DNA from: Cyanophora paradoxa
Lineage: Eukaryota > Glaucocystophyceae > Cyanophorales > Cyanophoraceae
NCBI GenBank assembly: GCA_004431415.1
Contig: QPMI01000709.1
Location: forward strand, 1 to 64,000
Length of the DNA stretch: 64,000 nucleotides
Direction of reading: 5' to 3'
The notes beneath the pieces are model-generated. The model was not told the origin of the DNA. It ran no database searches and was given only the letters and a program-made list of their open reading frames with translations. The translations under genes were made by a program, and so were the position numbers. Position 1 is the stretch's first letter. Every line of letters begins with the position of its first letter. Positions 1-7,900 of this stretch are shown in pieces.

Positions 1-497
1 AGGTAACCCTTGTTAGCTTCCTTAAACCACACAGTGATAACGGCTTCGCCCGAGAGAGCGCCAAGAGGTAGGTAATGGTTCAACCACGGCACCGGAATTT
101 CAACGAAGAAAGCACCACCTTTACGGTTGGTTCCGTGAGCGGGAATTCCATGGAGCATTCCCATTGAACGCTTCTTTTTCGCCAGCTGATCCTCAGAATA
201 GTAGACCAGTGGGAAAATCGCAAGAAAATCGCTTGGGACGTGGTAAGTATACGAGCCATACGAGAATTCAAGACGCTCTACAAGCGCACCAACGGGACGG
301 GTGTAACCATTTCGCACAAGGTCGTCATCACCAGTAAAAGCGGTTAGTTCGGGAAGATCAAAAGCGAGTTCGATTTTACCAACAAAGTTGTAGCGGGGAA
401 GTTTGAAAGAAACGCGTTGACCAACGTTGTTGTCATAGGTTGTCGAGGGACTAACGGTTACCAGAACGGGTTTCGTCTTCGATTCGAGACCAAGCAT
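1..497 (-). CDS. Major capsid protein, N-terminal part (runs off left edge)
   Basis: An open minus-strand frame runs unbroken to the window edge and reads like the first jelly roll of a nucleocytoplasmic-virus or polinton-like-virus major capsid protein. It has a long beta-rich stretch (RVSFKLPRYNFVGKIEL), then a segment of the PVPWLN...LPLGAL...ITVWF type, which corresponds to the LPFWF...LPLIAL block of these capsids. It would form the trimeric hexon of an icosahedral shell. The first in-frame ATG is at 497. The same frame stays open and plausible upstream to about 640 with no ATG, while an ATG at about 593 lies in another frame, so the true start is unsettled or the 5' end carries a frameshift. 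An AT-rich stretch at about 600-625 looks like its promoter. The C-terminal half is outside the window. Confidence 0.75.
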   Translation of the reverse strand, partial: MLGLESKTKPVLVTVSPSTTYDNNVGQRVSFKLPRYNFVGKIELAFDLPELTAFTGDDDLVRNGYTRPVGALVERLEFSYGSYTYHVPSDFLAIFPLVYYSEDQLAKKKRSMGMLHGIPAHGTNRKGGAFFVEIPVPWLNHYLPLGALSGEAVITVWFKEANKGY

Positions 498-692
498 AAG
501 CGAGTTATCGAGGAAGAACGCTTTGGCTTCCTCGGCGTTGTTAGCGCCTCTTTCAGAGAAAGACGTTGAAGGGTCGAGGTAACATCCATTCTGTTTGCTT
601 TTACTATACAAAAATATAAAAATTCTGTGAATGATCCTTAATTTACGCGAATCCCGCAATATTTGGATAGAAGGGGTGGGTCTCTCTCATTC

Positions 693-1646
693 TCATTTTG
701 AAATACTCATAAATTGGATCACCGGCGGTTCATCACCATAACGGATTTCGAATGTCAGATGCACAGGTTGACCTTCGAAATCAATTAATTCATTTTGAGC
801 ATTCACTACATCTACCGAGAGTTGTGATAGTGACATCTTCTTATTATAGTATTTATACAGCGGATTTGCTTCCGTCGAATTGTAAACAACGTGTTCCGCA
901 AAGTCTTTATCTTGAACCGTGAGTTTATGGAAGTATCCAGTAAGGAGACCATCGGCACATTGGACGAGGTCACCCAGTTCTTTTACTCTCACAAAAAAGA
1001 CGTTATCTTTGCAGGTTTCAGTGGGGAATGTTGAGATAATACCGTTTACATTTGCACCTGTAAAAACGGAGCTTGTATCTGTTCCATAGGTCTGTGATTT
1101 AATAAACTTGTTTCCCCAGCGTCCAGCATCCAAACCCAAGATTCGAGCATGTCGTAGCGCTTTTTCGATTGCGGAAACAGAAGGATTTTTTGCATATGAG
1201 AAGCAAATATAGAACTCCACAGGAGCATAAAAGATTACTTTTTTTTGGGTTACATCCCAACCACAGCGAATTGCAGAAGGAGGCGAGAGATTCTCAAAAC
1301 GGTTATTGATTCGGGCAACGAGTTGCTGATGAGTATTGATTGGGGTTTTTAGACCTGCACCAGGTCTAATAGAACGCCAACTATCATATAGAATCTCAGG
1401 AGCATTTGCACCGGTGGATGTGGACTTTTGGCTGAAATTGATAATAAAGGCATCCTCTATTGTTGCATCCCCAGGTTCTGTTTCACCACTAATGAGCGGG
1501 ATGGAGTTATAGAATTCAGCGGAGACAAGGCGAACCGCTCTTACATTCTCATACGTCTTTGGGAGATCCGCAACAAACCGAGATGTTGGAGCATCCAGAT
1601 TAGGTAGCGTTTTGAAGGAAGACACTTCAACGTATTCCACAGGCAT
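693..1646 (-). CDS. Minor-capsid/penton-like virion protein A
   Basis: A complete 317-residue intron-free protein. Its N-terminus (VEVSSFKTLPN...FVADLPKTYENVRAVRLVSAEF) has the pattern of a short strand, a polar linker, then a 'v..v.L.saE.pn' strand. This pattern recurs at the start of capsid-associated proteins of polinton-like viruses and nucleocytoplasmic viruses. The following gene carries the same pattern, so the two are probably diverged paralogues. No transmembrane segment or enzyme motif is visible, and the composition suggests a beta-sandwich structural protein. It lies between the capsid gene and its divergent partner, as expected for a virion module. The role (penton base or minor capsid) is inferred from motif and context, not from a detailed match. 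Confidence 0.55.
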   Translation of the reverse strand: MPVEYVEVSSFKTLPNLDAPTSRFVADLPKTYENVRAVRLVSAEFYNSIPLISGETEPGDATIEDAFIINFSQKSTSTGANAPEILYDSWRSIRPGAGLKTPINTHQQLVARINNRFENLSPPSAIRCGWDVTQKKVIFYAPVEFYICFSYAKNPSVSAIEKALRHARILGLDAGRWGNKFIKSQTYGTDTSSVFTGANVNGIISTFPTETCKDNVFFVRVKELGDLVQCADGLLTGYFHKLTVQDKDFAEHVVYNSTEANPLYKYYNKKMSLSQLSVDVVNAQNELIDFEGQPVHLTFEIRYGDEPPVIQFMSISK

Positions 1647-1674
1647 CTTCTTTTATCTATAACCATATAATAAA
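1647..1674. promoter_or_regulatory. Bidirectional AT-rich viral promoter
   Basis: Only 28 bases separate the start codons of two divergent capsid-type genes. The spacer is almost pure A/T apart from a few C, including TTTTATCTATAA and ATATAATAAA, so both genes must be driven from this spacer or from within the neighbouring coding sequence. Confidence 0.4.
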
Positions 1675-2577
1675 ATGATTCGGCTTGTCAATGTCGATAG
1701 TAGAGATCGATTAGATGGACAAAACGAAAACGCTTACAAGGTCTCACTTACCACACCAATAACCAGACCGCGACAGTGTCGTATCTTGTATGCAGAGATT
1801 CCCAACAGCATTTATAATTCGATTCGAACCGATTATATTGTGGTTCGTTATAACATTGGTGGTTTCATCCTTAACCAGCAAGTATTTCCGTTACCGAGTG
1901 GTTATATCAACCAAGGACACTTTGGAGTTACTCAACCATATAATTACGGTTTAAACTACGAAGTTCTTGAAAATACATTCTTTAAGATATACTACAACCC
2001 GACAACATACAAGTTAGAATTTTATAGCAGCGTTCCATTTGAAATAGCAGCGTCAAACAATAGAATCGCCAAACTACTTGGTCTGAGTTCTGCATTATTG
2101 GTAAGCCAGCAACATAATTTAGAAGATAACAGGTCTGTATTTGCTCCTGAGAATTACTTATCCTATGCAGGAAGACCAATAACACCTGATCACCCACAAT
2201 GGGGAATAACGTTTGATGGTGCAGATCCGGTGCCGTTGCAACATAAAGCAACAAGTCCAAAGATGGCGGATATGAACGCTGAGCAATACTTGTATATGCA
2301 TATCAAGGAACTCTCTTCTTTTGCATCAAACCACAATATAGTCCCGAAATCGCAACCGCAGAACCAAGGCGCGATCTTGCGATTACAATTGAGTCAGGAC
2401 ATCGGGAAGTATGTTTACCATAGCGGAGAGCATGGTGAATACATAAAAATAACAGACAAAAACCTTGTTATTCGTGAATTAACAGTTGAATTTCGTGATT
2501 ATTTTGGTGATCTTGTAGATATGAATGGTATCGATAATTCGTTTCAGTTGGAGTTTGTAGCTATTGGAAACGATTAG
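1675..2577 (+). CDS. Minor-capsid/penton-like virion protein B
   Basis: A complete 300-residue protein. Residues 1-50 (MIRLVNVDSRDRLDG...YKVSLTTPI...CRILYAEIPNSIYN) match the 'VDSRDR...F.V.L..pi..v..v.L..aEIPNs' opening seen in many virion proteins of nucleocytoplasmic and polinton-like viruses. It shares this layout with the divergent gene at 693-1646. The rest is rich in Tyr, Asn and aromatic residues with no catalytic motif, fitting a beta-structured capsid component. The ATG at 1675 follows the AT-rich spacer directly. The 3' end overlaps the convergent gene at 2561-3178 by 17 bases, a compact arrangement typical of small DNA viruses and unlike the host genes. Confidence 0.6.
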   Translation: MIRLVNVDSRDRLDGQNENAYKVSLTTPITRPRQCRILYAEIPNSIYNSIRTDYIVVRYNIGGFILNQQVFPLPSGYINQGHFGVTQPYNYGLNYEVLENTFFKIYYNPTTYKLEFYSSVPFEIAASNNRIAKLLGLSSALLVSQQHNLEDNRSVFAPENYLSYAGRPITPDHPQWGITFDGADPVPLQHKATSPKMADMNAEQYLYMHIKELSSFASNHNIVPKSQPQNQGAILRLQLSQDIGKYVYHSGEHGEYIKITDKNLVIRELTVEFRDYFGDLVDMNGIDNSFQLEFVAIGND

Positions 2578-3178
2578 CTATTGGGATATATGGTTTGAAG
2601 ATATCAGCGACAACACCATTCTGATCCTCTGTATACCATCTGTTGTTTTCGCGAACCCAACGAGCGCCATTTTGTTTAAGGTATTTACGTAGAGTCGCTC
2701 GGTTCACAATCTTCCATCCATGCTCTTCAAACTTAGCATGATAAGCACGAAGATCTCTTGGAATGTGGAAATAGTAACGTTCACGATGTTCTTCTTGTCC
2801 ATAGCATATCCCAATTGCATTAATTACGTCATCGTGAGTCTTTGTAGTGTTGAAAAGAAGATCATGAAAATTAACAACAACGATGAAATCAAGTTCAGCA
2901 TTACGCACTTCATTAAGATGGCTAAACTTACCATGATCATTATAATTCACATGATTATAGAAGAACCGATCATCGCGAGTTCTCGCACAAATCCGATCCG
3001 AATTTCTCCGAAAATAACCAAAACAAACCATTTGATCCATTCCAGGATAAGAGTATGTTCCAATCTTTCGATGCAAAACCTCAATAGTTTCAGCAAGATC
3101 AAGAATATCCTTCACACCAAATCGCATTTCAGCAATCGGAACCGAGAAGATCGGCTCACCTTCGAAGAGATACGCCAT
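2561..3178 (-). CDS. Unknown viral protein
   Basis: A complete intron-free 205-residue protein that I do not recognise. It is rich in Arg, His, Tyr and Asn, has no signal peptide or membrane segment, and ends with an aromatic-rich region (ENNRWYTEDQNGVV). A central hydrophobic strand (AELDFIVVVNFHDLLF) followed by a helical segment suggests a compact alpha/beta domain. Its base composition matches the adjacent capsid-type genes, and its 3' end overlaps the convergent minor-capsid-like gene by 17 bases, so it probably belongs to the same viral unit. A virion-assembly or replication role cannot be decided from sequence. Confidence 0.6.
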   Translation of the reverse strand: MAYLFEGEPIFSVPIAEMRFGVKDILDLAETIEVLHRKIGTYSYPGMDQMVCFGYFRRNSDRICARTRDDRFFYNHVNYNDHGKFSHLNEVRNAELDFIVVVNFHDLLFNTTKTHDDVINAIGICYGQEEHRERYYFHIPRDLRAYHAKFEEHGWKIVNRATLRKYLKQNGARWVRENNRWYTEDQNGVVADIFKPYIPIANRFQ

Positions 3179-3433
3179 GACACTGAATTACGTCTGAGAA
3201 AATCTTTTACCCGGTTTACTCTATACTATCGCTTCTTCCTTAAATCATTTTGGGTTGCCCACGAGCATCATTTTTTGAAAGTAAGACCTCCGTAATATCT
3301 AAATTGATAGATGAGAGAATAACAGAGATCTTTTCAGGGTTGGAGAAAGCGGAGAAGCAGATAGCAGCGCGATTTCCGAGTTAATCACACTGAGATTTTG
3401 AAGAAATATAACATGTCTTATTGAATATCGTCA

Positions 3434-3527
3434 GGTGTAACAGGTGTAACAGGTAAATCCCAAACTTCGCTCCTAGGGAGGCCAAAAATCCAAAACTTTG
3501 GGATTTACCTGTTACACCCGTTACACC
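3434..3527. repeat. Long inverted repeat, 31-bp arms
   Basis: The left arm 3434-3464 (GGTGTAACAGGTGTAACAGG...) pairs with the right arm 3497-3527 with one mismatch across a 32-base loop. Each arm contains direct GTGTAACAG repeats, and a further copy of CACCTGTTACA follows at about 3536-3546. The hairpin sits in the gene-free stretch between the viral genes and the composition boundary, so it could mark a replication origin, a transcription stop or a packaging site. Confidence 0.8.
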
Positions 3528-3600
3528 TTGGGATTCACCTGTTACATCTATCAAACAAAGCATTAATATATTCGATTCCTTACATTGATTATAGTGTCAT

Positions 3601-3687
3601 GTAACAGGTGTAACAGGTGTTTCCCAAACTTTCCTCATAGGAGATGAAAAATCCAAAACTTTGGGATTTACCTGTTACACCCGTTAC
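3601..3687. repeat. Second copy of the long inverted repeat
   Basis: Arms 3601-3628 and 3660-3687 repeat the 3434-3527 hairpin with four mismatches in 28 positions. The loop has diverged but keeps the 'aaatccaaaactttggga' flank. Two tandem copies of one palindrome suggest a functional site or a duplicated terminus. Confidence 0.75.
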
Positions 3688-3719
3688 ACCTTGGGATTCA
3701 CCTGTTACACATTGATTAT

Positions 3720-4100
3720 CGACTGTTTAATTGGACATGTTACACTTGAAACACAATTTTGATACAGTAAAAAACAGAATCCAATCTTATCGATTGTTTA
3801 ATTGGACATAATGCAACTCTGGGGTCATTTTTGATACAGTAGAAATTTAACAGGAATCTTATCGATTGTTTAATTGGACGTAATGCAACTCTGGGGTCAT
3901 TTTTGTTTCCCGAAATCTCATCGATTGTTTAATTGGACATAATGCAACTCTGGGTACATTTTTGTTTCCCGCAATCTCATCGATTGTTTAATTGGACGTA
4001 ATGCAACTCTGGGGTCATTTTTGTTTCCCGGAATCTCATCGATTGTTTAATTGGACGTAATGCAACTCTGTGTGAATTTTTGCGTTTTACAATAGAATGG
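3720..4100. repeat. Six-copy tandem array (59-72 bp period)
   Basis: Units begin with CGATTGTTTAATTGGAC at 3720, 3791, 3863, 3922, 3981 and 4040. The last three full periods are exactly 59 bases. Most copies continue with TAATGCAACTCTGGGGTCATTTTTGTTTCCCG. The array follows directly after the two hairpins and carries no open frame. Iteron-like direct repeats beside palindromes resemble a viral replication origin or a terminal region; this is inference. Confidence 0.85.
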
Positions 4101-4201
4101 GCGGTGGACTACTTCATTCGTGATTATATCACAAAAATTATGTTCCTTCAATCGAGATTATATCGAATTTGCATATTAATCGCGTTTATTGCGTTAAAAT
4201 C

Positions 4202-4494
4202 ACACATAGAGAAACGCGGCGTTTAAACCGGAGGCAAGATCTAATTAAGATCCAGTTATATTATTCGGAAACTTATACAAATTCACGATTGATTTAAGTA
4301 AGACAAATCGAAATTAAGATAAATTTACCATAGAACATCAATAAATTATAAATGAAATACACAAAAATCAAAATATTTAATAATTTGATAGATTTCACAC
4401 AGATTATCGATTGATTGATATAAAATATACGAGAGATATTAACAAGATCAATTAAGATTAGCCGAGGGTTTAAACGCCGCGTTTCTCTATGTGT
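4202..4494. mobile_element. 293-bp AT-rich element with perfect 28-bp inverted ends
   Basis: Bases 4202-4229 (ACACATAGAGAAACGCGGCG...) are the exact reverse complement of 4467-4494. The roughly 237 bases between are very AT-rich, with no gene. Near-direct copies of CAAGATC(T)AATTAAGAT lie just inside each arm (about 4233 and 4443). I see no target-site duplication, so this may be a MITE-like element or the processed terminus or junction of the AT-rich viral segment. The right arm contains the ATG at 4489 used by the helicase gene. The base composition changes sharply here. Confidence 0.6.
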
Positions 4495-6651
4495 CTAACT
4501 TCCACTTTCGGCGAGCTGCCAGCCCAGCTGACCCACGCTCAAGTGGATGTCATCTGCTCGGGTCTCAACACTGGGAAAACGCAGGCGCTCATCGACACAT
4601 ACCTGCGGCCGGCCCTAGAAAGCGACTGGCACGTGATTCTCGTAACCTGTCGTAGAGCTTTTAGCCGTGATTTGAAGCGACGTCTGGACGCCGCGAACCT
4701 GCCGGACAACGCCGTGTTGTACATGGACATTCAGAAGCCACCGAAACACTCGAAGGGGTCACACGGCGAGTACGGTTACCGCCATCCGAAGTGCAGGTGC
4801 GTTATCATCACGTTGGATTCTCTGCACAAAGTGCTTGAGGACTGGAAGGACCGGACACCTATCTTGGTGGTCCTCGATGAAATTTCGTCGCTCACGAAGC
4901 ATCTGACTTCGAGTGGGACTCTCGAGCCTGTTGGCCTTGACTTCGGCGTGCGATCACTCCCTCGCAACGAGCGCTGCGTGGGTCTCTGGAGGGGTGTGAT
5001 GCAAGCATCTCGCATTGTGGCTATGGATGGATTCGTGCGACCTGTTGACCTTGCGTACCTAGCAGAGTCTGCGCGAGAGAGGGGGGCGAGCCTTCGACTG
5101 CTCTACAACTCCAGGCGGACCTGCTCGTGGAAAATGCGTGTCACGGACAGCCCGGATCACGTGGAATCCGATTTGATGATCCAGTGCCGCCCTGGTCGTC
5201 ACCGCGCTTTGGTCATCACAGAGACGCCCGCAAAGGCAATGGAGATTGCAGAGAGCCTAGCAAGGCAAGCGCAGGAATCGGCACGCGATTGGGCTGACGA
5301 GTCTGCCTCACCCTTCGTGATTGGCTTGATCGTCGGTCAGGCGAAGGAGAAGAGCTGTCGCTTCATCAAGGAGGGGCCCGTTCGCATCTCACCCGTCGAT
5401 CTATCGGAAGAGGGAGCGTATAAAGCTTGCGACGTGCTGATCGCTACATCTGCGCTCGGGGCAGGCGTTGATTTTCCCGAAGCGCACTTCGACAAAATTT
5501 ACGGCATCTTCCACGTGGAGCCCGCACAGCTGGAGTCCGAAGACATCGTGCAGCTGCTGTTTCGAGCGAGAGCTCTGCGTGAGCAGCTGCAGGGCGATCC
5601 GCCAGGGGGGGAGCACCTGCTCGTCGCCGTCCGCAAGAATCGTACGCCGCAAGTGCAGGTGCAGAAGGCAATCGGGCACTGGCACGAGAGTGACGGGAGC
5701 GACGATGCAGATGCGCAGCGCTTTCTGGATCTGAAAGCAATTCACCACGGCACTCGGCGAGCCGGCATGCCGACCCGCCGCCTTGCTGTCGCCGCTCGAC
5801 TTCGGCTCCTCTCTACCTGCCCGTGGATGAATGTGCTAATCACGGAGGACCAGGGACCGAATGCACCTGCACAAGAGCGGGCGAGGCAGAAGCGAGAGAT
5901 CGAGAGCGTGCTGAACGCCGGTGTCCTCGGCCCAGCCGCGCTCAACGACCTCGTCCAAGAGTGGAGGAAATCCCGCGAATCTCTTGCGCAGCTCGAGTCC
6001 GATAAGTTGCTGTCGCTCACTCGGGCAGCTGTCGCTGCATTTCTCGTTAAGAGTTCCGACGAGCTGACCGAGGATGACGTCTCTTGGATGTGGAGCACGA
6101 TGTACTCGATTCCGCTGAAGGCGACGATCCACCTGGTGCTGAAATACGACATGCCCCTTGAAGAGATCGTGCCTTCGACGGAGCGCCTAAAGGTTTCTAA
6201 GATCGTGTCGCTTTTCAAGAAATTGTTTGGTTGGAAGGGGTACGGCAAGCTGGTGGGGCGCGTCCTCTGGTCGAAGGAGGCCTACGAGGCGCTCGCCTCC
6301 GCAGACGGTCGGGAGGCCTATGCGGCACTGCAGAGTTTGGATGAGCGTTGCCCTCGCTTGGATGCTACGGCCGAACAGCAAAAGAAGCTCTCGCAGCAGT
6401 GCTGGCAAGTGATCAAGTACCTGCTCGAAAAGTACATGGGAGTGAGGCGCGTTTTCAGCGAAGAGGACGGCGGGCAGCTGGGACATCGCAAGCGCAGATA
6501 CGTCACGTGGAAGGAGGACATATTTGAGGATGCAGTCGAGCGGCAGGCGCAGCAGGGTGCTGCATTCGCGGCGCTAGGCGCAGCCCCGAGTATTTCGGAG
6601 GTGTACACCGTCTTTCGCGATTGCTACTCGTTGGTTCACAGGCGTATCTAG
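4489..6651 (+). CDS. UL9-type origin-binding-protein helicase (SF2)
   Basis: A 720-residue intron-free protein with the helicase layout of the herpesvirus origin-binding protein family (Herpes_ori_bp), which also occurs in giant viruses and related mobile elements. Motif I is GLNTGKT at residues 25-31. Motif Ia is the VILVTCRR-AF region at about 49-58, followed by IITLDSLHKVL at about 106-116. Motif II is LVVLDEISS with the DE pair at 130-131. A VIAMDGF-type segment follows near 180. The C-terminal RecA-like half holds DVLIATSALGAGVDF and, near residue 350, QLLFRARALRE as motif VI. It should be an ATP-dependent DNA unwinding enzyme starting replication. The first ATG (4489) lies inside the right inverted repeat, so the N-terminus could have been trimmed by a rearrangement. 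It converges on the YqaJ-type nuclease. GC is higher than in the capsid block but lower than in the host. Confidence 0.75.
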   Translation: MCLTSTFGELPAQLTHAQVDVICSGLNTGKTQALIDTYLRPALESDWHVILVTCRRAFSRDLKRRLDAANLPDNAVLYMDIQKPPKHSKGSHGEYGYRHPKCRCVIITLDSLHKVLEDWKDRTPILVVLDEISSLTKHLTSSGTLEPVGLDFGVRSLPRNERCVGLWRGVMQASRIVAMDGFVRPVDLAYLAESARERGASLRLLYNSRRTCSWKMRVTDSPDHVESDLMIQCRPGRHRALVITETPAKAMEIAESLARQAQESARDWADESASPFVIGLIVGQAKEKSCRFIKEGPVRISPVDLSEEGAYKACDVLIATSALGAGVDFPEAHFDKIYGIFHVEPAQLESEDIVQLLFRARALREQLQGDPPGGEHLLVAVRKNRTPQVQVQKAIGHWHESDGSDDADAQRFLDLKAIHHGTRRAGMPTRRLAVAARLRLLSTCPWMNVLITEDQGPNAPAQERARQKREIESVLNAGVLGPAALNDLVQEWRKSRESLAQLESDKLLSLTRAAVAAFLVKSSDELTEDDVSWMWSTMYSIPLKATIHLVLKYDMPLEEIVPSTERLKVSKIVSLFKKLFGWKGYGKLVGRVLWSKEAYEALASADGREAYAALQSLDERCPRLDATAEQQKKLSQQCWQVIKYLLEKYMGVRRVFSEEDGGQLGHRKRRYVTWKEDIFEDAVERQAQQGAAFAALGAAPSISEVYTVFRDCYSLVHRRI

Positions 6652-6760
6652 ATCTAGATCCGATCTTTGAGATGTCTGTCAAATTTACACGAGTCGTGCG
6701 CCCACTTGAGCTCAATCGATTTGCAATGTCGAGCATGCACAGATGGCGTTCCAAAATCAG

Positions 6761-7195
6761 TGTCCGGACCCTCCCTAGAATCATATAGATTATCGGAAAG
6801 GTCCGGACACTACCTAGTCCGACGAAGCGCTGTCCGGGGTCATTGGAATATTGGGGACGAAAGTCGTACGCCCAACAGATGTGTCCGGACCCTCCCTAGA
6901 ATCATATAGATTATCGGAAAGGTCCGGACACTACCTAGTCCGACGAAGCGCTGTCCGGGGTCATTGGAATATTGGGGACGAAAGTCGTACGCCCAACAGA
7001 TGTGTCCGGACCCTCCCTAGAATCATATAGATTATCGGAAAGGTCCGGACACTACCTAGTCCGACGAAGCGCTGTCCGGGGTCATTGGAATATTGGTATT
7101 TGTCTTACAAGGGCCTGGGACGAAAGTAGTCCACCTAAGAGATGTGTCCGGACCCTCCCAATAATCATATAGAGTATTGGAAAGGTCCGGACACT
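6761..7195. repeat. 121-bp tandem repeats carrying hairpins
   Basis: Copies start at 6761, 6882 and 7003 (period 121, nearly identical) and a fourth partial copy starts at 7145 after a 21-base insertion. Each copy holds an 11-bp perfect inverted repeat, GTGTCCGGACC...GGTCCGGACAC, with a loop of about 29 bases. The array fills the gap between two convergent genes, and the last hairpin includes the stop codon of the nuclease gene. Bidirectional transcription stop or protein-binding array are the obvious possibilities. Confidence 0.85.
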
Positions 7196-7850
7196 AGAGG
7201 AGGGCGTACGACTTAAACTCGCGCAGCGCTGCCTGCTCCTCGCTGAGGTTCTCTGACTTCATTCGATCGCTGTAGGGCTCGGGCGGAGTTCCAGCCTTGA
7301 CGTGCATCCAAAATAGATGTAAGCACTTCCTCATGAGCTGAATGTACCTCTCGTCCCGTCTGACGTACCACGTTTGCACGCGCAGAGGAGTGAAGCAAAA
7401 AAGTTCGGCCCACTCGCGGCCCGTTATGTCTAAAAGTCCTTGCAGCTGCGTCATGTAATAGGTAGGAACCTTGTCGTAAAGTTCTTGTTTGTAGGGCGCC
7501 TTTATTTCGAGGATGCGATCGTTTCCGATTAACCCGTCCGGGCTCCCCGCCAGGAAGGGAAGTTCTTTATGTTCGTGCAATCCAGTTTGTTTCACGTCCA
7601 CGTTATTGTTCAACGTTTTGTAGAGAGAGACCGCGAAGGGCTCATAATCATGCCCATAGGTTAGGGCAGGGTTGTCAAAGTTGTTTTCCTCCGCTATCCC
7701 GCTTAGCTCCGCCCACAGGCGGGCCCTGGATTTCCAGGGGTTTATGCCGCACGCAGCCGCAAAATTAGATGCAGTTAGTTTTTCACGGCGCCCCGCGTGC
7801 CACGCCGCGCTCCCCTGTTGCAAAGTCTCGCAATCTGTATCGGTATGCAT
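7194..7850 (-). CDS. YqaJ-type viral recombinase / lambda-exonuclease-like nuclease
   Basis: A complete 218-residue protein with the conserved blocks of the YqaJ family of PD-(D/E)XK exonucleases. They are GSAAWHAGRREKLTASNF near the N-terminus, TYGHDYEPFAVSLY with the first acidic residue, AGSPDGLIGNDRILEIKAPYK with the catalytic Asp and the E-x-K pair, and YYMTQLQGLL supplying the downstream Gln. The family degrades one DNA strand 5'-3' and works with single-strand annealing in viral recombination and replication. No introns. It is divergent from the broken gene at 7901 (50-bp gap) and convergent with the UL9-type helicase, making a small replication/recombination module. Confidence 0.8.
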   Translation of the reverse strand: MHTDTDCETLQQGSAAWHAGRREKLTASNFAAACGINPWKSRARLWAELSGIAEENNFDNPALTYGHDYEPFAVSLYKTLNNNVDVKQTGLHEHKELPFLAGSPDGLIGNDRILEIKAPYKQELYDKVPTYYMTQLQGLLDITGREWAELFCFTPLRVQTWYVRRDERYIQLMRKCLHLFWMHVKAGTPPEPYSDRMKSENLSEEQAALREFKSYALL

Positions 7851-7900
7851 AGCTTAGCCTCGCAGTAGCGTTTAGAATTTCTTGATGTGTGCAATTACAA

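Noticed and set aside
2720-3295. Plus-strand 191-codon frame
   Set aside because: It lies antisense to the better-supported gene at 2561-3178 and has an Ile/Ser/Asn/Lys-biased shadow composition.
3381-3563. Short minus-strand frame of 60 codons across the hairpin
   Set aside because: It simply translates the inverted repeat; composition is repetitive and no start context or homologous motif is present.
3420-4100. CRISPR-like array
   Set aside because: Repeat units are directly adjacent with no unique spacers, and the context is eukaryotic/viral.
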